This document shows, piece by piece, positions 1 through 12,137 of a stretch of DNA of 64,000 nucleotides. The notes beneath the pieces were generated by a model, which did no database searches, had not been told where the DNA came from, and worked only from the letters and a program-made list of their open reading frames with translations. The stretch comes from Cordia subcordata (lineage: Eukaryota > Streptophyta > Magnoliopsida > Boraginales > Cordiaceae): positions 12,712,501 to 12,776,500 of the forward strand of contig JAPTOF010000008.1 of NCBI GenBank assembly GCA_028554755.1, in the 5' to 3' direction. Both the position numbers and the translations under genes were made by a program. The stretch's first letter is position 1; each line of letters begins with the position of its first letter.

Positions 1-1240
1 AGGAGATCATTAGAAAGAATGGTTTCAGGGCCAAGAGATATCCCTCATTGCTATCAAGAAAGTTCTTCTTAATTAACTTCAAGCAAATGAAATCTCCCTT
101 AAGTATTGGTCATGCCCCAATTTATCTTAAGTTTCACTGTACCCCTCATATAGTGCACTACCTCCACTAGAAAAATTAAAATTTGAAATTCATTGAAGAT
201 GCGCGCAGAAGATGAATACATTGGATTTTACAATTACCATTGCAAGAAAACTTGTGATGTGCATCGAATAAAAAAGGGTTTTTATCTTCCATGGATTATT
301 TGTTGCTGAAGAAAACAGATTAATATACTTCAAATGACTCGAATTTGATAACATAGTTCACATTTTCTTTCCTTTTTTCGCTAATAATGTAGTTTTTTTT
401 TTCCAAATTCAAGAGAGGTCAAAAGATGAAAAAAATTGGTGACAAATGATCTCAAAGAACTCTCACACTTAAAGCAAGAGATATTCCACTATGTTATTAG
501 GTCCTAAGTAATTTTGCAGACCATAAGGATTTGGTGGTCAACAATCGTTTGGACTTCGTAAAAATTGTTGCGGCACGCACCTGTAATAGGATAGAGGACT
601 TATTGCGATGCCCACAAAACAATTTTCGATGTCTTTGTTGCTTGACGAAAAAGGCATGTAGTTGATTCAAAAAGGATTTGAAGACAAATGTCGCTTCTAA
701 ATATCCATTAGTTTTGATCATATATACTTATAATATCCCATTGTTTCATAATATGCAATCTATAAATATACATCATCTACACCAGGTTGGGCAAAACAGA
801 ATTGAATAGATGAATTGCTTTGCAAGGTGCAAAGATTTTTAAAACAGAGCTTCTAGGTTACAAAGTGTTTGTTTTGTGATTGATTGACAACAATTATGGA
901 GAAACATTTTTATTTAAGAACAGAATTACTTTGTATTGACCTAACTACAAAGTGCTAACTAAATCATTTTCTCATACTTAATGGTTGAACTTGCAATAAG
1001 AGATTGGACCAAAATCGAGAGTGTTGGATCTAATTAATACTCTTTCATCCCATATCAACCACGATCGACCCGTCCTTTCAATTACCTTTACTTTCCGCCA
1101 TCTCGTATATATAGGAACAAATCTAGAATTTTATTTAGTAGAGATAAAACACTGATACTGTTTCATACTAATATGATGTTTATTACAAATTAGAATCAAG
1201 TAAACTTACATTTTACAAAATTGAAATCTATGGAGTTGCA
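1..1240. other. AT-rich non-coding stretch
   Basis: I see no gene here. The only open frame of any length (497-721, minus) has no recognisable domain and its composition follows the surrounding DNA. The stretch ends at the target duplication of the TRIM-like element. Confidence 0.5.
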
Positions 1241-1245
1241 ACCTC

Positions 1246-1562
1246 TGTAATGACCTAAGCGCAACTATTGGCCTGCCACCATACTTGCTCAACTATTGGC
1301 CTGCCACACACTTATCCAACTACTAGCCTACCACCATACTTAAGCCTAACTAACTGACTCAAAATGCTTCAATTACTGGGCTGCCACTACCACCACACTT
1401 GAGCATAACTAACTGACTCAAAATGCACTCAAAATGAGTCTAACCAACTGACTCAAAATGCATTCAAAATGCTTAAGTTGGTGATAACAATAGTAGTAAA
1501 TCCAAGTTATTATAAAGTATACACAAATCTCACAAAGAACCTATGTGGGATGGGATGTTACA
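1246..1562. repeat. Left terminal repeat of TRIM-like element
   Basis: This 317-bp copy begins TGTAATGACCTAAGC and ends GATGGGATGTTACA. It contains several degenerate repeats of 'ggcctgccacca' and 'aactgactcaaaatgc', which make it about twice as long as the right copy. Confidence 0.65.
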
Positions 1563-1686
1563 GACTTCCCCGTTTAAAGATTTGACGTCCTCGTCTTGGC
1601 CCAAACACAAACAAAGGTGTTACAGACTTCCCCGTTTAAAGATTTGATGTTCTTGTCTTGGCCCAAACACAAACAAAACAGAACTA
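1563..1686. repeat. 62-bp tandem duplication inside TRIM-like element
   Basis: Two adjacent 62-bp units (1563-1624 and 1625-1686) both start GACTTCCCCGTTTAAAG and both contain CTTGGCCCAAACACAAACAAA. The first unit ends with another partial LTR end (GGTGTTACA), so part of the LTR and the interior seem to have been duplicated together. Confidence 0.75.
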
Positions 1687-1726
1687 CAGCCCAAAACCCC
1701 AAGCAACGTTGAATCTACCCAGAGCT

Positions 1727-1883
1727 TGTAATGACCCAAGCCTAACTACTAGCCTGTCACCGCACTTGAGCCTGACCAACTGGCCCAAAATGCTTAAACT
1801 GGTGTTGACAGTAGTAGTAAACCCAAGTCATCATAAAGTACACACAAATCTCACAAAAAATCGATGTGGGATGGGGCGTTACA
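1727..1883. repeat. Right terminal repeat of TRIM-like element
   Basis: This 157-bp copy begins TGTAATGACCCAAGC and ends ATGGGGCGTTACA, directly followed by the target duplication ACCTC. Confidence 0.65.
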
Positions 1884-2023
1884 ACCTCCGTCGACATTAT
1901 AGTGGGTTCACATTTCAATGAACCTCATGATAAATCCTAGTTAACTCGCATAATTTTGTAGGCTTCCAAAGAATAGCATGGGAGTAATTAAGAGAATTTG
2001 AGAAATTATTTGTTTTATGCAAA

Positions 2024-2752
2024 GGGCCTATTCAATAAAATTAACTGTTTGAGTAGTTAATAATTATTTGACTAGATAGTGACTATTTTAGCTAGCTAAT
2101 TGAACAAAGTTTGTTTAGATGTCGTACTAGTTAATGAATGCAAAATAATGTAAAAAGACGCTGTTATTATTGTTATGATAGTTATAATTATTATTACTAT
2201 TACAAAATAAGATAGTTATAATTAGATTTATGTTTCTTGTAATAACAGTTTACTATTAAAATACAATAATATTACTTTTTTTTGATAAATTAGCTTTATT
2301 AAAATTATAAAAAACTATTTTTTCCAAAAACCCTTTAAATTGATTGAAATTTATTTTTTCAAAAAGAAAATGAATAGATGAATAAGACTTACACTTTTTT
2401 CTATATTTTGATGTAGATAGAATTTGAAATTGATTTTTGTGTCATTTTCATTTTATATTTGTGAAAGAAAATATAGAAATGCAAAGAGAGATTTTCAGGT
2501 AGAGGAGAGAATTACAAAAAAGATATTGAAGAAGGTAGGATTCTCACAAAAAAAAAAAAAAGAACACTAAATCGGTAAATCCAACTCTAAAACATTAATA
2601 ATATCATTAATAATATTAACATTTCAAAAATACTATTCAAATACCATTTCAAATAAAGATACTACATAAGATACTGTATTATAGAAAAATAAAAATTGGA
2701 GTAGTAGTCAAAACATTAAGCACTAATAAAAATACAGTTAGGGAACAGGGCC
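2024..2752. mobile_element. MITE, family 1, copy 1
   Basis: The ends are imperfect inverted repeats: GGGCCTATTCAATAA on the left and, on the complement of the right end, GGCCCTGTTCCCTAA. Flanking AAA on both sides may be the target duplication. The interior is AT-rich and non-coding. It matches the element at 24684-25484 along its length, including the TTGAACAAAGT block, the ATTATTATTACTATTA block, the 'tttgtgaaa...aaatatagaaatgcaaagagag' region and a late A-run. Two independent copies support its being a real element. Confidence 0.65.
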
Positions 2753-4066
2753 AAAGTATTTTAGTAATTTATATGTTCGTCGTGTGAGTAAACCTATTGT
2801 ATTTTTCTACCAGTATTTAGGGTCCATTTAAATTGTTTTTTAAATGAAAAAAAATATTTTTTTCCGATGAGAAATGTGTAATGCTATTTAACTTTTACGG
2901 TAGCAATTATCTTCATACTCCTCGTCGGGAAAAGAGGACATTGGTGATTTATGGAGAAAAAAGAGTAAGAGGGTAAAGTGTAAAACAACTCACTTTCTTT
3001 GGAATTAATTCCAAAAATAAATAAATAAATAACTTTGTTGAGGTCAAATTTGTTTGCTGGGCCAATAATATATTATAGTAATCTAATAACATCACGCTCT
3101 GTACTTCATAATTGAAGTATTTTTTATTATCTTGATCAGTGTGAATAGTACGGCGCCTGAGAGTTTTTTGCCAAATTTATGAATCATAAAATAATGTTAA
3201 GATATATTACCATAACATGACGCCAGATGTTGAACTTCCCCAAAAGAGAAAAAAAAAAATAGAGTTTATACAGGTGAAATTAAGATACTTTACAAAAAGT
3301 CAAAAATAGATAAATAAAATTAAACATTAATTACTATATGTAGTATAGATGATTCGTGGTGTATTGTGTTATCGAACTTTATAGATAAAAATTCTTATTA
3401 TACAAACAAATATTTAATATTTATTAGTATGTATACAAGCATTATTTGTTATATAAAGAAGAATGAAATATCATTCGCATAACACAAAAGAAAAAAAATG
3501 GTTAATGGGACGGTATAACGTACTACTATTTAAAAGATAATATATTTTGTTTACCTAGCACAAATTAAAAATAATAATACTAATCACCTTGTTTTTCTGG
3601 GAGTGGCTTGCACCATCTGGCGACAGAAAAAGAGGCATTGCCTCGTTCTTGAAAAAATTTTCATTTCTTTATTTTTCGGTTGTTTAATTTATCTCTTTTC
3701 ACAAAAATTAAACTATGAACTAATCTTTGCTGAAATCCCACTATCATGGGCAGTGAATTTGTGGCAGAAGCTAGGCTCTAGCCAGAAAATTGAGGACACT
3801 TAGGACGCAGGCCAATACTTGTGGATGTATGTGTAGCTTTTTTTATATTATTTTCTTTTTTTGGTATTTAATCTTTCCATCACGTTCTTAGTCAAAATTT
3901 AGAGTGTTTGTTGTGTAAGCAATGCAAATGTGATTTTCTTTCTTTTTTTTTTGAGCAAAAAACAGCTTATTCATACATGTATATAGTATAATTTTTTTTG
4001 CGGGTACATATATATAGTATAGTTGCATCCAATTCCCTTGTGCTTTCGCGTAAGTGCATGAATGTG

Positions 4067-4096
4067 CCCCCCCAGCCCCCGCCCCCCCCCCCCCCC
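4067..4096 (-). repeat. C-runs / potential G-quadruplex on minus strand
   Basis: Runs of 7, 5 and 15 cytosines lie within 30 bp, so the minus strand carries long G-runs able to form a quadruplex. The glycine-rich frames read across it are artefacts of this tract. Confidence 0.75.
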
Positions 4097-4292
4097 AAAT
4101 GTTTATCTTCAAGTGCATAATATTCCTGTTTTGAAGGATAGATTAAATATTTTGCTATATTCATATAAAAAAAATGGAGGACGTTAAAAATTGCACAAGT
4201 GTGCTTTATTTTTGCAAAATATACGGCATTATTTGCTACTTTCGAAAATATAAAAATGTATCATACAATTATGGCAAAGTACAAATAGGTTG

Positions 4293-4406
4293 GGTAATAT
4301 TTACCCCTTTATAATTCAACGGTGATTTTTATAACTATACGATATATACGGTAATATTTGCCCTTTTATAATTCAACGGTGATTTTTATAACTATATGAT
4401 ATATAC
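4293..4406. repeat. 57-bp tandem duplication
   Basis: Two adjacent copies (4293-4349 and 4350-4406) each run from GGTAATATTT through ATAATTCAACGGTGATTTTT to GATATATAC, with only a few differences. Confidence 0.9.
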
Positions 4407-6785
4407 AATGAGAATTGATTTTGAAATTTTTTACAAAAAGAAAAAGAAACACACCACTAGACCACAAACTAGTGGGTATGTGTAGCTTTTTCACTAATAT
4501 ACTCACCAATCAATTGTTGGTTACATGCAACTTGCCTCCAACACAAAAACGAAATGACATGTATATCACGTTTCTGTGTTTGCGCTTCCAAGTTTTGCAA
4601 ACTTTTGTCTATGGTCTCACAAAGTTGGAACACCAGAGAGGTTAGTGTCATTAGTACAGTAAAGTTAGCCACTTTGTCTTTTATGGATTAAAAAGTTGAC
4701 ATATCTCAGTTATTCACACATACTAAAACAAGAAATGGAAACCCTTGCAGTTTTGGTTATTTACATAACTTATTGTTGTTGCCTAATTAATCGCATTGTG
4801 ACATCTAATAGTTTATGTCATGGATTATATATATAGTTGCCACGATTTAATTTGATAAGAATTATTTCCTCGAGAAAACTATTTATATATGAAATCTTTA
4901 TAATAAGTATCAAGTTATGTCTTGATAATTATCAATGATATGTCACAAGCGTTCAATCATATGATTAATCATGAGTTAAATAGTCAGATATAACTAAATG
5001 TGACTCGTTAACTATTGCATCTACAATTATTAATTTGTTGAATAATTGCATACAACTATGGAACTACTACTAATTTAAAAGAACGAGCAACAAACAAAAG
5101 AACAATACGCTCAATCAAAAAGACATGTTATTGGAATCTCAAAATTTTCATTCTTAAGAGTAGTTTGTGATCTAGAATTCACTGCTTTCACTTGCTCTAG
5201 TACTGAGTTTCATCCGTGGAAGGGCATATGAAGTTTTAGTTAATAACGCGGATAATGCTTGAAATTGTCGTCACTTCCTTTTTTTTAGTGCCAACAAAGT
5301 ACATGTATTGTTGGTTAATAAAAACACGAGTTTCGATAGGCTTGAGAACTGATACTAGAAGTAGGACAAAGGTCAACAAAGAGAAATGAAAGGCATTTTT
5401 CCACTTATCCAAGGAATTCCTTTCTTGGCATTTGTATTTGAGAGAGAGCTATGCTTAGGTCAGTTCTTTCAGTAATTCATGTAACTTTGCTCTTAGAAAA
5501 TTTATTATCTTTAATCTTGTTTAAGCTTTTGGTAGATCGTGTTAGTATTATCTATTGAATTTGAAATAGGCTGCAATAGAATTGTTTTCGTCAATAGTGT
5601 TGACAAACTTTTACTTCTATTTGCCCCTGTATCGGGATAAAGGCAAAAAGTTCCGTCCCACCCCAGAGAGGAATTTCTGCCAAAAACCTTTACTCATGCA
5701 GAGTTGGATACAGCGAAATACCATTACTATCCTTAGTGATCTATCTTGGGACTTAGTAGTTTTTTCTTTGAAAATAATCTGTAAGAGATTCTATTTAATA
5801 GATATATTGCTATTCATTTAGAAAATCACTTTATTTTTTGCTAAGAACTACAAATATAAAATTGATTATCAATGCGAGCCGCGATTGTAAGGTCAAAATG
5901 TAAAAGGATTTGCTTTGTCCGGTAAAAGAAGTGCATTTATATTATTTTTTTTAAAAAAATAGAGCCCCAATCTAAATAGACTTCAATTATACCTCCCGTT
6001 ACTGCCCTCACCCAAATGTAACGCGAAAAAAGGAGTCACTATAATGTACACAAAATTTCATTTCAAAGGTGGTTACGGTATGGGCTAGATGGAATGATGA
6101 GACAAGGACTATTATAAACAAAATCTTTGAGTTCCAATTTGCATATTCTTATGATAAACATTATATTTCCATATAATATAATATAACATTATATTATATT
6201 AGAGTGCATCACTTTATCCTAACGTATATACCCTGGAGGGAGGACGTACCCTTGTCTTTGTTTTCAACCCATGAGATCAAACTTTTACCAAATAAAACCT
6301 TAAATTGAAAAAAAAAAAGTTATCTTTTTATTTTTTATTGAATTATTTAATTCTATTTTAGCTTCTAAAAGGTAAATCTGACGCGAAAGAATTATGCATT
6401 AGAATAAAAAAAAAAATCTTCAATTTATGATGCATATGTATAAAAGTAGATTTAAAGTGGGTTTAATCTTTTCTTTAATCTTGAGCAGAATAAGTATTTG
6501 TATAATCGGCCACCTTTTATCTCTTTTTTTTTTCATTCTTCAATATTAAAACTTTTGATAACCTTTTATTTGATTAAGGGCCTTTTTAGTGAATGATGTC
6601 ATTATATTATTTTATTTTATATATTTTCTTTAACATAAAAAGATAAAATGTCTTTTGGATAAGACTTTGTTTGATAAAGTATAATATTATGGGAAAACAT
6701 GACTAAAAGTGAAAAATGGTAATTAAGGGAGTTAGGATTTGGACTAGAACTCTTCAAAAAATAAGCATTCTCCATGACCCTATAA

Positions 6786-7040
6786 TGACAAAAAGCTAAG
6801 TTTGAGAGGAAATGAAATGAACACTTTATTCATCATAAGAATCTAACGCACAACTGAGCTATTTATAGTCGAAAGATAAGCTTAGTAACTAACTTCAAGT
6901 TCGTTGTAATGGCTTAACTACTAACAGACTTGTAACTACTTTTAGCTGAGCTGGCATAACAAATGTTTTGTTTAGCTGGCACTCTATTATAGATCTTGAC
7001 CATAAGATTAGTCTGAACTATTGACTTATTCTCCTTATCA
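6786..7040 (-). repeat. 3' LTR of copia element A
   Basis: 255 bp from TGACAAAAAGC to CTCCTTATCA. It matches the interrupted copy at 13215-22068 and shows the uninterrupted sequence at both nested junctions. On the minus strand the purine-rich GAGAAGGGA next to its inner edge is a plausible polypurine tract. Confidence 0.85.
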
Positions 7041-7047
7041 TCCCTTC

Positions 7048-8540
7048 TCAAGCGATCACAAGGGATGCTAGGGGAAGCTCGGACACACAAGATGCATAAC
7101 TTAAAATAGGAAGCACTTTGGTGAACGCCAGTTGCTTTACTAAGGAAATGTATAACAGAGTGAGCTGTTGAACTTGCAATTGTTCTCTCACAAAGTGGCA
7201 ATCAAGATCTATATGTTTGATGCGATTGTGTTGAATGGAATTTGCTACTGGAGCTAGTGCTAATTTGTTATCACGCCAAAGAACAAGAGTTGAGACTAAA
7301 ATAGAGAGATGTTTCATAATGTAGCCTAACCACTTCATCTCAGCTACTGTTACTTCCAAGCTCTTGTACTCAGTCTCTATTGATGTTCTACAGACTGTAT
7401 TCTACCTTTTTGATGACTATGAAATGAGATTATTGCCTAAAAAGATGAGAAAGCCTGTAACAAACCTCCTAGTAAAAGGATCAGAGGCCCAATCAACATC
7501 ACCATAAGCTGTGAGCTAAAAAGGTCTTTTACTGAACTGCAAGCCTGTGGATAAAGTGTCTTGAATAAACCTCAGTATTATTTTTAGAAAAGTACAATGA
7601 TATTGTGTAGAATGATGCATAAACTAACAAACAGTATTTACTACAAATTACATATTAGGCCTTGTAATAGTAAGATATTGCAAGGCACCAACCACGCTCA
7701 TGTAGAATAAGGGATTACAATATGGTTGCTAGGAAGTATTGTGCTTTTGACTGGAATTTACTGGCACAACTGATGTTCAATCAGGCTTACATTGCGAAAA
7801 GTAGCATACTTAGTCTGGTGCAACACAAATCCTTTGTCATTGTATAAAACTTCAATTTCCAGAAAATAACTGAGTCTGCCAAGGTCCTTTACTATAAATT
7901 CCTTGGCCATGAGACTAATGAGATGTTGAATGGTTGCAGCTAAAGTGCCAATAAGTAAAAGATTATCTACATATATAAGCATAACTTGGAATTTAGTTTG
8001 TGTTTTCATAATAAAGAGTGAATTATCAACTCTGCTGCAATAAAATCCATGCCTTAACAAGAAACTTGCAAGCAATCGATTCCAAGCCCTAGGAGCCTAT
8101 TTTAGACTATAGATAGACTTCCTTAATAAGCAAACATAATCAAGACAAGTAGGATTTAGAAATCCTTATGGCAGCTGCATATATACTTCTTCTTTCAACT
8201 GGCCATGAAGAAAGGCATTAGAGACATCTAGCTACTTTATTATCTAACCTTGATTCAAGTCTAGTGTTAAAACAACCCTAATTTTTTGCATTTTTAACTC
8301 AAGCTAAAGGTCTTATCATAATCCACCCATGCTCCTGATTATACCCCTTAGTAGCTAACCTTGCCTTGTAACTAGCAATGGAACCATTAGCATTCTTCTT
8401 GATTCGGTAGACCTATTTATTACCTATAGGTGTTCTGTCTTTTGGTAAGGGAACTAATTGCAGCATGCTACTTTTGTAAAGCTTGAAACTCTTCATGCAT
8501 TTCATTTTGCCAGGCAAGATATGTAGTGCTTGTTTGTAAT
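7048..8540 (-). pseudogene. Copia A reverse transcriptase-RNase H remnant
   Basis: Read on the minus strand, 8290-8545 gives the start of a copia RT (AWQNEMHEEFQAL-like, then VYRIKKNANGS). The stretch 7758-8075 gives its core (FLLRHGFYCSRVDNSLFI, then YVDNLLLIG, then KDLGRLSYFLEIEV). The catalytic YVDD is YVDN here. The RNase H part at 7048-7400 contains VTVAEMKWLGYIMKHL and HIDLDCHFVREQL, near the usual copia forms. Several stops and frame changes separate these blocks, so no full polyprotein can be made. It would have copied element RNA into DNA in a virus-like particle. Confidence 0.85.
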
Positions 8541-9900
8541 TCTATGGTTCAACAGATGGAGGGGTAAGAATAAGAGAGTTAAGATGATATCTTGATGGTC
8601 TTAGAGAGCCAGTTTGAGACTTGGTCAACATATGATGCCTGAGAAGAGCTTGTGATGGAAAAGCATTAGATGGAGCTGACACATCTTGATGCAAAATAGT
8701 TTGATTCGAGGTAGAAATTGAAATTGTCTCAGATAAAGGATTAGACTCAAAGTGAGTATGTGCACTAAGTGGAATAGGCTGAGTAGGAAAGTGAATATAA
8801 GACAAACAAGGTGAAAGGGGTGCATTTGCAAAAATTGATGGCATAGTATTAGTAGGAAAAACAAGAGAAGATAGGAATAAAGTGGATAAGGTTGACTCTG
8901 TGAAAGAAAACAAACCTATAAAGGGAAATTGATTCTCAAAAAATTTAACATGCCTAGATATATATATTATCTTATGTTCAAGATCATAGCACCTGTAGCC
9001 CTTACAATTAGAAGCATAGCCCAAAAATAGACAAGGCTTAGACCTGTATTAGAGTTTATGTTTTGTATATGGTTTAAGAAGAGGAAAACATAAGCAACCA
9101 AAAACTTTGAGATTAGAATAATCTAGTTTTCTGTTATAAAGATGTTCATAAAGGGACTTGTCCCCAAGAACAAGTTTGGGAAGCCTATTCAACACATAAT
9201 TTGTTGTTGACAAGGCTTCTATCCAAAATTGAACCGGTAGTGAAGCCTAATAAAGAAGAGTAAAAACTATTTCTATAAGGTGCATATGCCTCTTCTCTGC
9301 CCTGCAATTTTGTTGTGGTGTGTAAGGGTAAAAGGTTTGATGTATAATGCCCTTAGATTGCAAAGTAGTAGCCATGGTTTTATTGACAAATTCTATCCCA
9401 TTATCAACCTTAAAATCTTAATAGAAGCATTGAACTGAGTGCTTATCAAATTTGAAATGGCAACAAAAATAGAATGAACTTTTGTTTTGGATTTCATTGT
9501 ATAGATCCAACTATATCTAGTACAATCACCAATAAAAATTAGATAACATTTGTAATTCTGAAAAGAAGAAACATGAATAGGGCTGCACATCTATGTGTAT
9601 TAGATCAAAAGAAGTAGGACTACTGGAATCTAAAAGGGAAAAAGGCAACCTATGTATCCTGGCCATGTTACATAATTGACAGACCAATTTATTTGCATTA
9701 CAAGACAAAGACAAAGTACTAGATAGAGATCGAAATATAGCTGTATTAAGGTGGCCCAGCCTTTGATGCCATAAGAATGAAGAAGGAATGTTGAAAGTCT
9801 TGAGACAGGTGTTGATTTGTGGTGTAGGACCTTGAGAAAGAAAAGATGACAAAGTGTAGAGACCATTATTACATAGGCCCATAAACAGCACTAATGTATT
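8541..9900 (-). pseudogene. Copia A integrase remnant
   Basis: The minus strand at 9526-9891 holds the GAG-pre-integrase module with FLWHQRLGHLN and the zinc-binding VCQLCNMARIHRLPF. The stretch 9393-9590 holds the start of the catalytic core (DCTRYSWIYTMKSK). The stretch 8542-9024 holds the late integrase/spacer part (GYASNCKGYRCYDLEHKIIY, then SRHVKFFE). Frames change between the pieces and stops are present. The intact product would insert the cDNA into chromosomes. Confidence 0.8.
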
Positions 9901-10282
9901 TGGTTGTCCATTATGAATACATCCTTAGGATTAATCACAAAATAAACATTGTTATCTCTCGTAAGTTGGAAAATAGAAATAAGATTATGAGTGACCTTAG
10001 GGATACACAACATTTATGACAAGTGCAAAGGAGTTTTAGAGGGCAAAAGGATACCTATTCCAGTGTGTGCAATTTGCAGGCTAGAGTCATTACCTATTGA
10101 GACCAAATTTCCTCCTTCGTAGGGCTCATAAGTAGAAAATTGAGAGAGATCAAAAGACACATGATGTGTAGTTCTAAAATAAACACCCAAGTTTAACTAG
10201 TTGAAGTAGTTTGTTGCAACTGAGTAGTCATAGCCTGCTTAAGATGCTTGGAACTGGCATAATTGGCTCTATCAAACCTATG
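9901..10282 (-). pseudogene. Copia A protease and gag end (left of solo LTR)
   Basis: The minus strand reads YEPYEGGNLVSIGNDSSLQ around 10080-10140, typical of the region just after a copia aspartic protease active site. Further upstream it reads HRFDRANYASSKHLK at 10230-10280, the segment that follows the gag zinc knuckle in this type of copia. The frame is cut at 10283 by the target duplication of the solo LTR. The other half of the knuckle lies at 12138. Confidence 0.75.
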
Positions 10283-10287
10283 CTAGC

Positions 10288-12132
10288 TGGTATCGTCTTT
10301 TGAGTGCAAGCTCTAAAGACCTGTAAGCGTATGGATTGATGCAGTGTAGTGTGTATAAGAAGAGATGTCGAACCACGGGGAGGCTATGTTATGGGATGGA
10401 TTCTACATGTGTGTGTGTGTCCTAGAGAATGCCTAAAAGGAAACCTAAATTAACTATTTTTGGTGTTTTTGGATGATCAGGAGCTTTAGCTAAAGAAAAT
10501 AAAACTAAACTATAGGAATGGAAACAGGGGAAACAAGCTAATCTAGAGGGAACTAACAAATGCAAAGCTGTTAGGGTGACCTCAACTTATGAATGGGTGA
10601 TTATATACTCAAATGATATGGGATTAAAAGATGATGGCTTACTATGGTAATTGCTCTTAACTAGGTTGCTAATTAGGGTCCTAATTTCCCCTTAAGACTT
10701 GGTACGGGTCCATTCCTATGCAGTGCCTCCTAGAGCTATAGCCTGGTCCTTATGACCTAAATCCTTAAGAGTGACCAATTAGCCTGATGGATTTAAAGCC
10801 AAGACCTAGTGTCGTTATGGTCAACTAAACCTATCCGAAAACCTATTGGATGGATTTAAAGCCAAAGGAGACTCGACCTAGGCTAGCCCAAAATTACTTG
10901 CCATCATTCTACGGTTACTACAGCGGGATTTAACTTGCTAACGCATTTATACATGTTTTAGGCCATGGTGTTCGTGAATAATGGAATCTATTCAACTACC
11001 AAACATCGTCATGCTCGAATTACACCATTAGAATCGATTAACAACCAACATGTATGCATTATTGAAGTCATATTCATTGCTAGGTCTACAAACATACATA
11101 TAGACATGAATATAAGCATTAACCGCTTCATAGCATCCACATATAAACACATAGACATGATTATAGCATGGGTTAGATGTGTTTAGTAACAAATGAACTT
11201 CAATTTATACTCATGCTACTCATCTAGGCATTTTATCAAACACTTAGACATGAATGAGAAAATAACTATTTGAACAAGGAAATCAAAACATGTATATATT
11301 GAGCCATCAAATCCCATATCATAAGAGTATATAGTTAACCCATTACATAAGCTAAATCACCCTACACAAGTCTACCCAATTATAATAAAAAATATAAAGA
11401 AAGAGAGATTATGAAACTTCCCTTTCATCCTAGCTAATCTTATACAAAGCTCTTGACCAAACATAAATCCAAATGTATGAAACCTCCCTCTAAATCCACT
11501 TGATTCAAGGTGATAAATGTGTGAGAGGGCGTGTGTGAGGTGGGTGAAAACTAGGGTTAAGTGTGTGAGATGTAAGTGTGAAGTATGTGTGATGGTCTAG
11601 AAATCATGTCCCTTTGAAGTCTGAAAATCGAGCTTTTTATATTAGTATCTGCGCACTGCCAGTCGACCTAGTCAGTAGACTGGCTTCTCTCTTAACTCGT
11701 CCGGCTTTCAAAGTGGTGCTTTCTTGGCTGGTCGACCGGCTCTAGAGGGGTAGTTGACCAGCTTTTTTTGGCAGCTTTCTGGAGTGGATGGTCAACCTAG
11801 CCGGTCAACCAGCTCTTCTTCTAGGTTGTCCGGCTGACTTTTCTTCCTTCATTCTTTGTCTTTTCGGCCTCCGATCTTCTCTCCTTGACCCGTGCATCTC
11901 CCATCTTCATCACCCATCAACGTCCAATCTCGATCTTAACCCAAAGTTCACCTAAATCATTGAAAACAAGCAATTAGTATAGCAATTGTCTCTTAAACTT
12001 AATATGTACAATTGTTGATGCCTAAGCCTATTCTTAACATAAGTACTACACTAATGCATCTTTATGAGCACTTAACACCTCTTAAACATGGGCAAATAAT
12101 AGCATAAACGCACATAAAAACACAACACATCA
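10288..12132. mobile_element. Solo LTR (or short non-autonomous LTR element)
   Basis: 1845 bp from TGGTATCGTC to ACACATCA, i.e. TG...CA ends, flanked by a perfect 5-bp duplication CTAGC (10283-10287 and 12133-12137). It sits inside the gag zinc-knuckle region of copia A, whose halves continue on either side. No coding capacity, primer-binding site or second LTR is seen inside, so a solo LTR left by recombination is the simplest reading. It contains the twice-used motif 'ttggatggatttaaagcca' / 'ctgatggatttaaagccaa' near 10790 and 10850. The family was not recognised. Confidence 0.75.
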
Positions 12133-12137
12133 CTAGC

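Larger units (their letters stand above)
1246..1883. mobile_element. TRIM-like small LTR retrotransposon
   Basis: The element starts TGTAATGACC and ends GGGGCGTTACA, so its ends are TG...CA within a short inverted TGTAA/TTACA. It is flanked by a perfect 5-bp duplication ACCTC (1241-1245 and 1884-1888), as expected for LTR retrotransposon insertion. Two related terminal segments (1246-1562 and 1727-1883) share the block from AGTAGTAAA through CACACAAATCTCACAAA to GATGTGGGATGG and the closing GTTACA. The left copy is longer because the AACTGACTCAAAATGC motif has multiplied inside it. The 164-bp interior has no coding potential, and no clear primer-binding site was found. The size and lack of genes fit a terminal-repeat retrotransposon in miniature. 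Orientation is unknown. Confidence 0.7.
2753..6785. other. Non-coding stretch, no gene seen
   Basis: Four kilobases of AT-rich DNA with short open frames in all phases and no protein signature. It holds the C-run at 4067-4096, the 57-bp tandem repeat at 4293-4406 and a perfect 12-bp-stem AT hairpin at 6174-6201. Nothing else could be named. Confidence 0.5.

Noticed and set aside
1246..1883. Cassandra-type TRIM
   Set aside because: The ends TGTAA...TTACA are similar, but no 5S rRNA-like promoter sequence was found in the repeats.
3888..4164. Glycine-rich minus-strand frames
   Set aside because: Produced by the C-run tract; no conserved domain.
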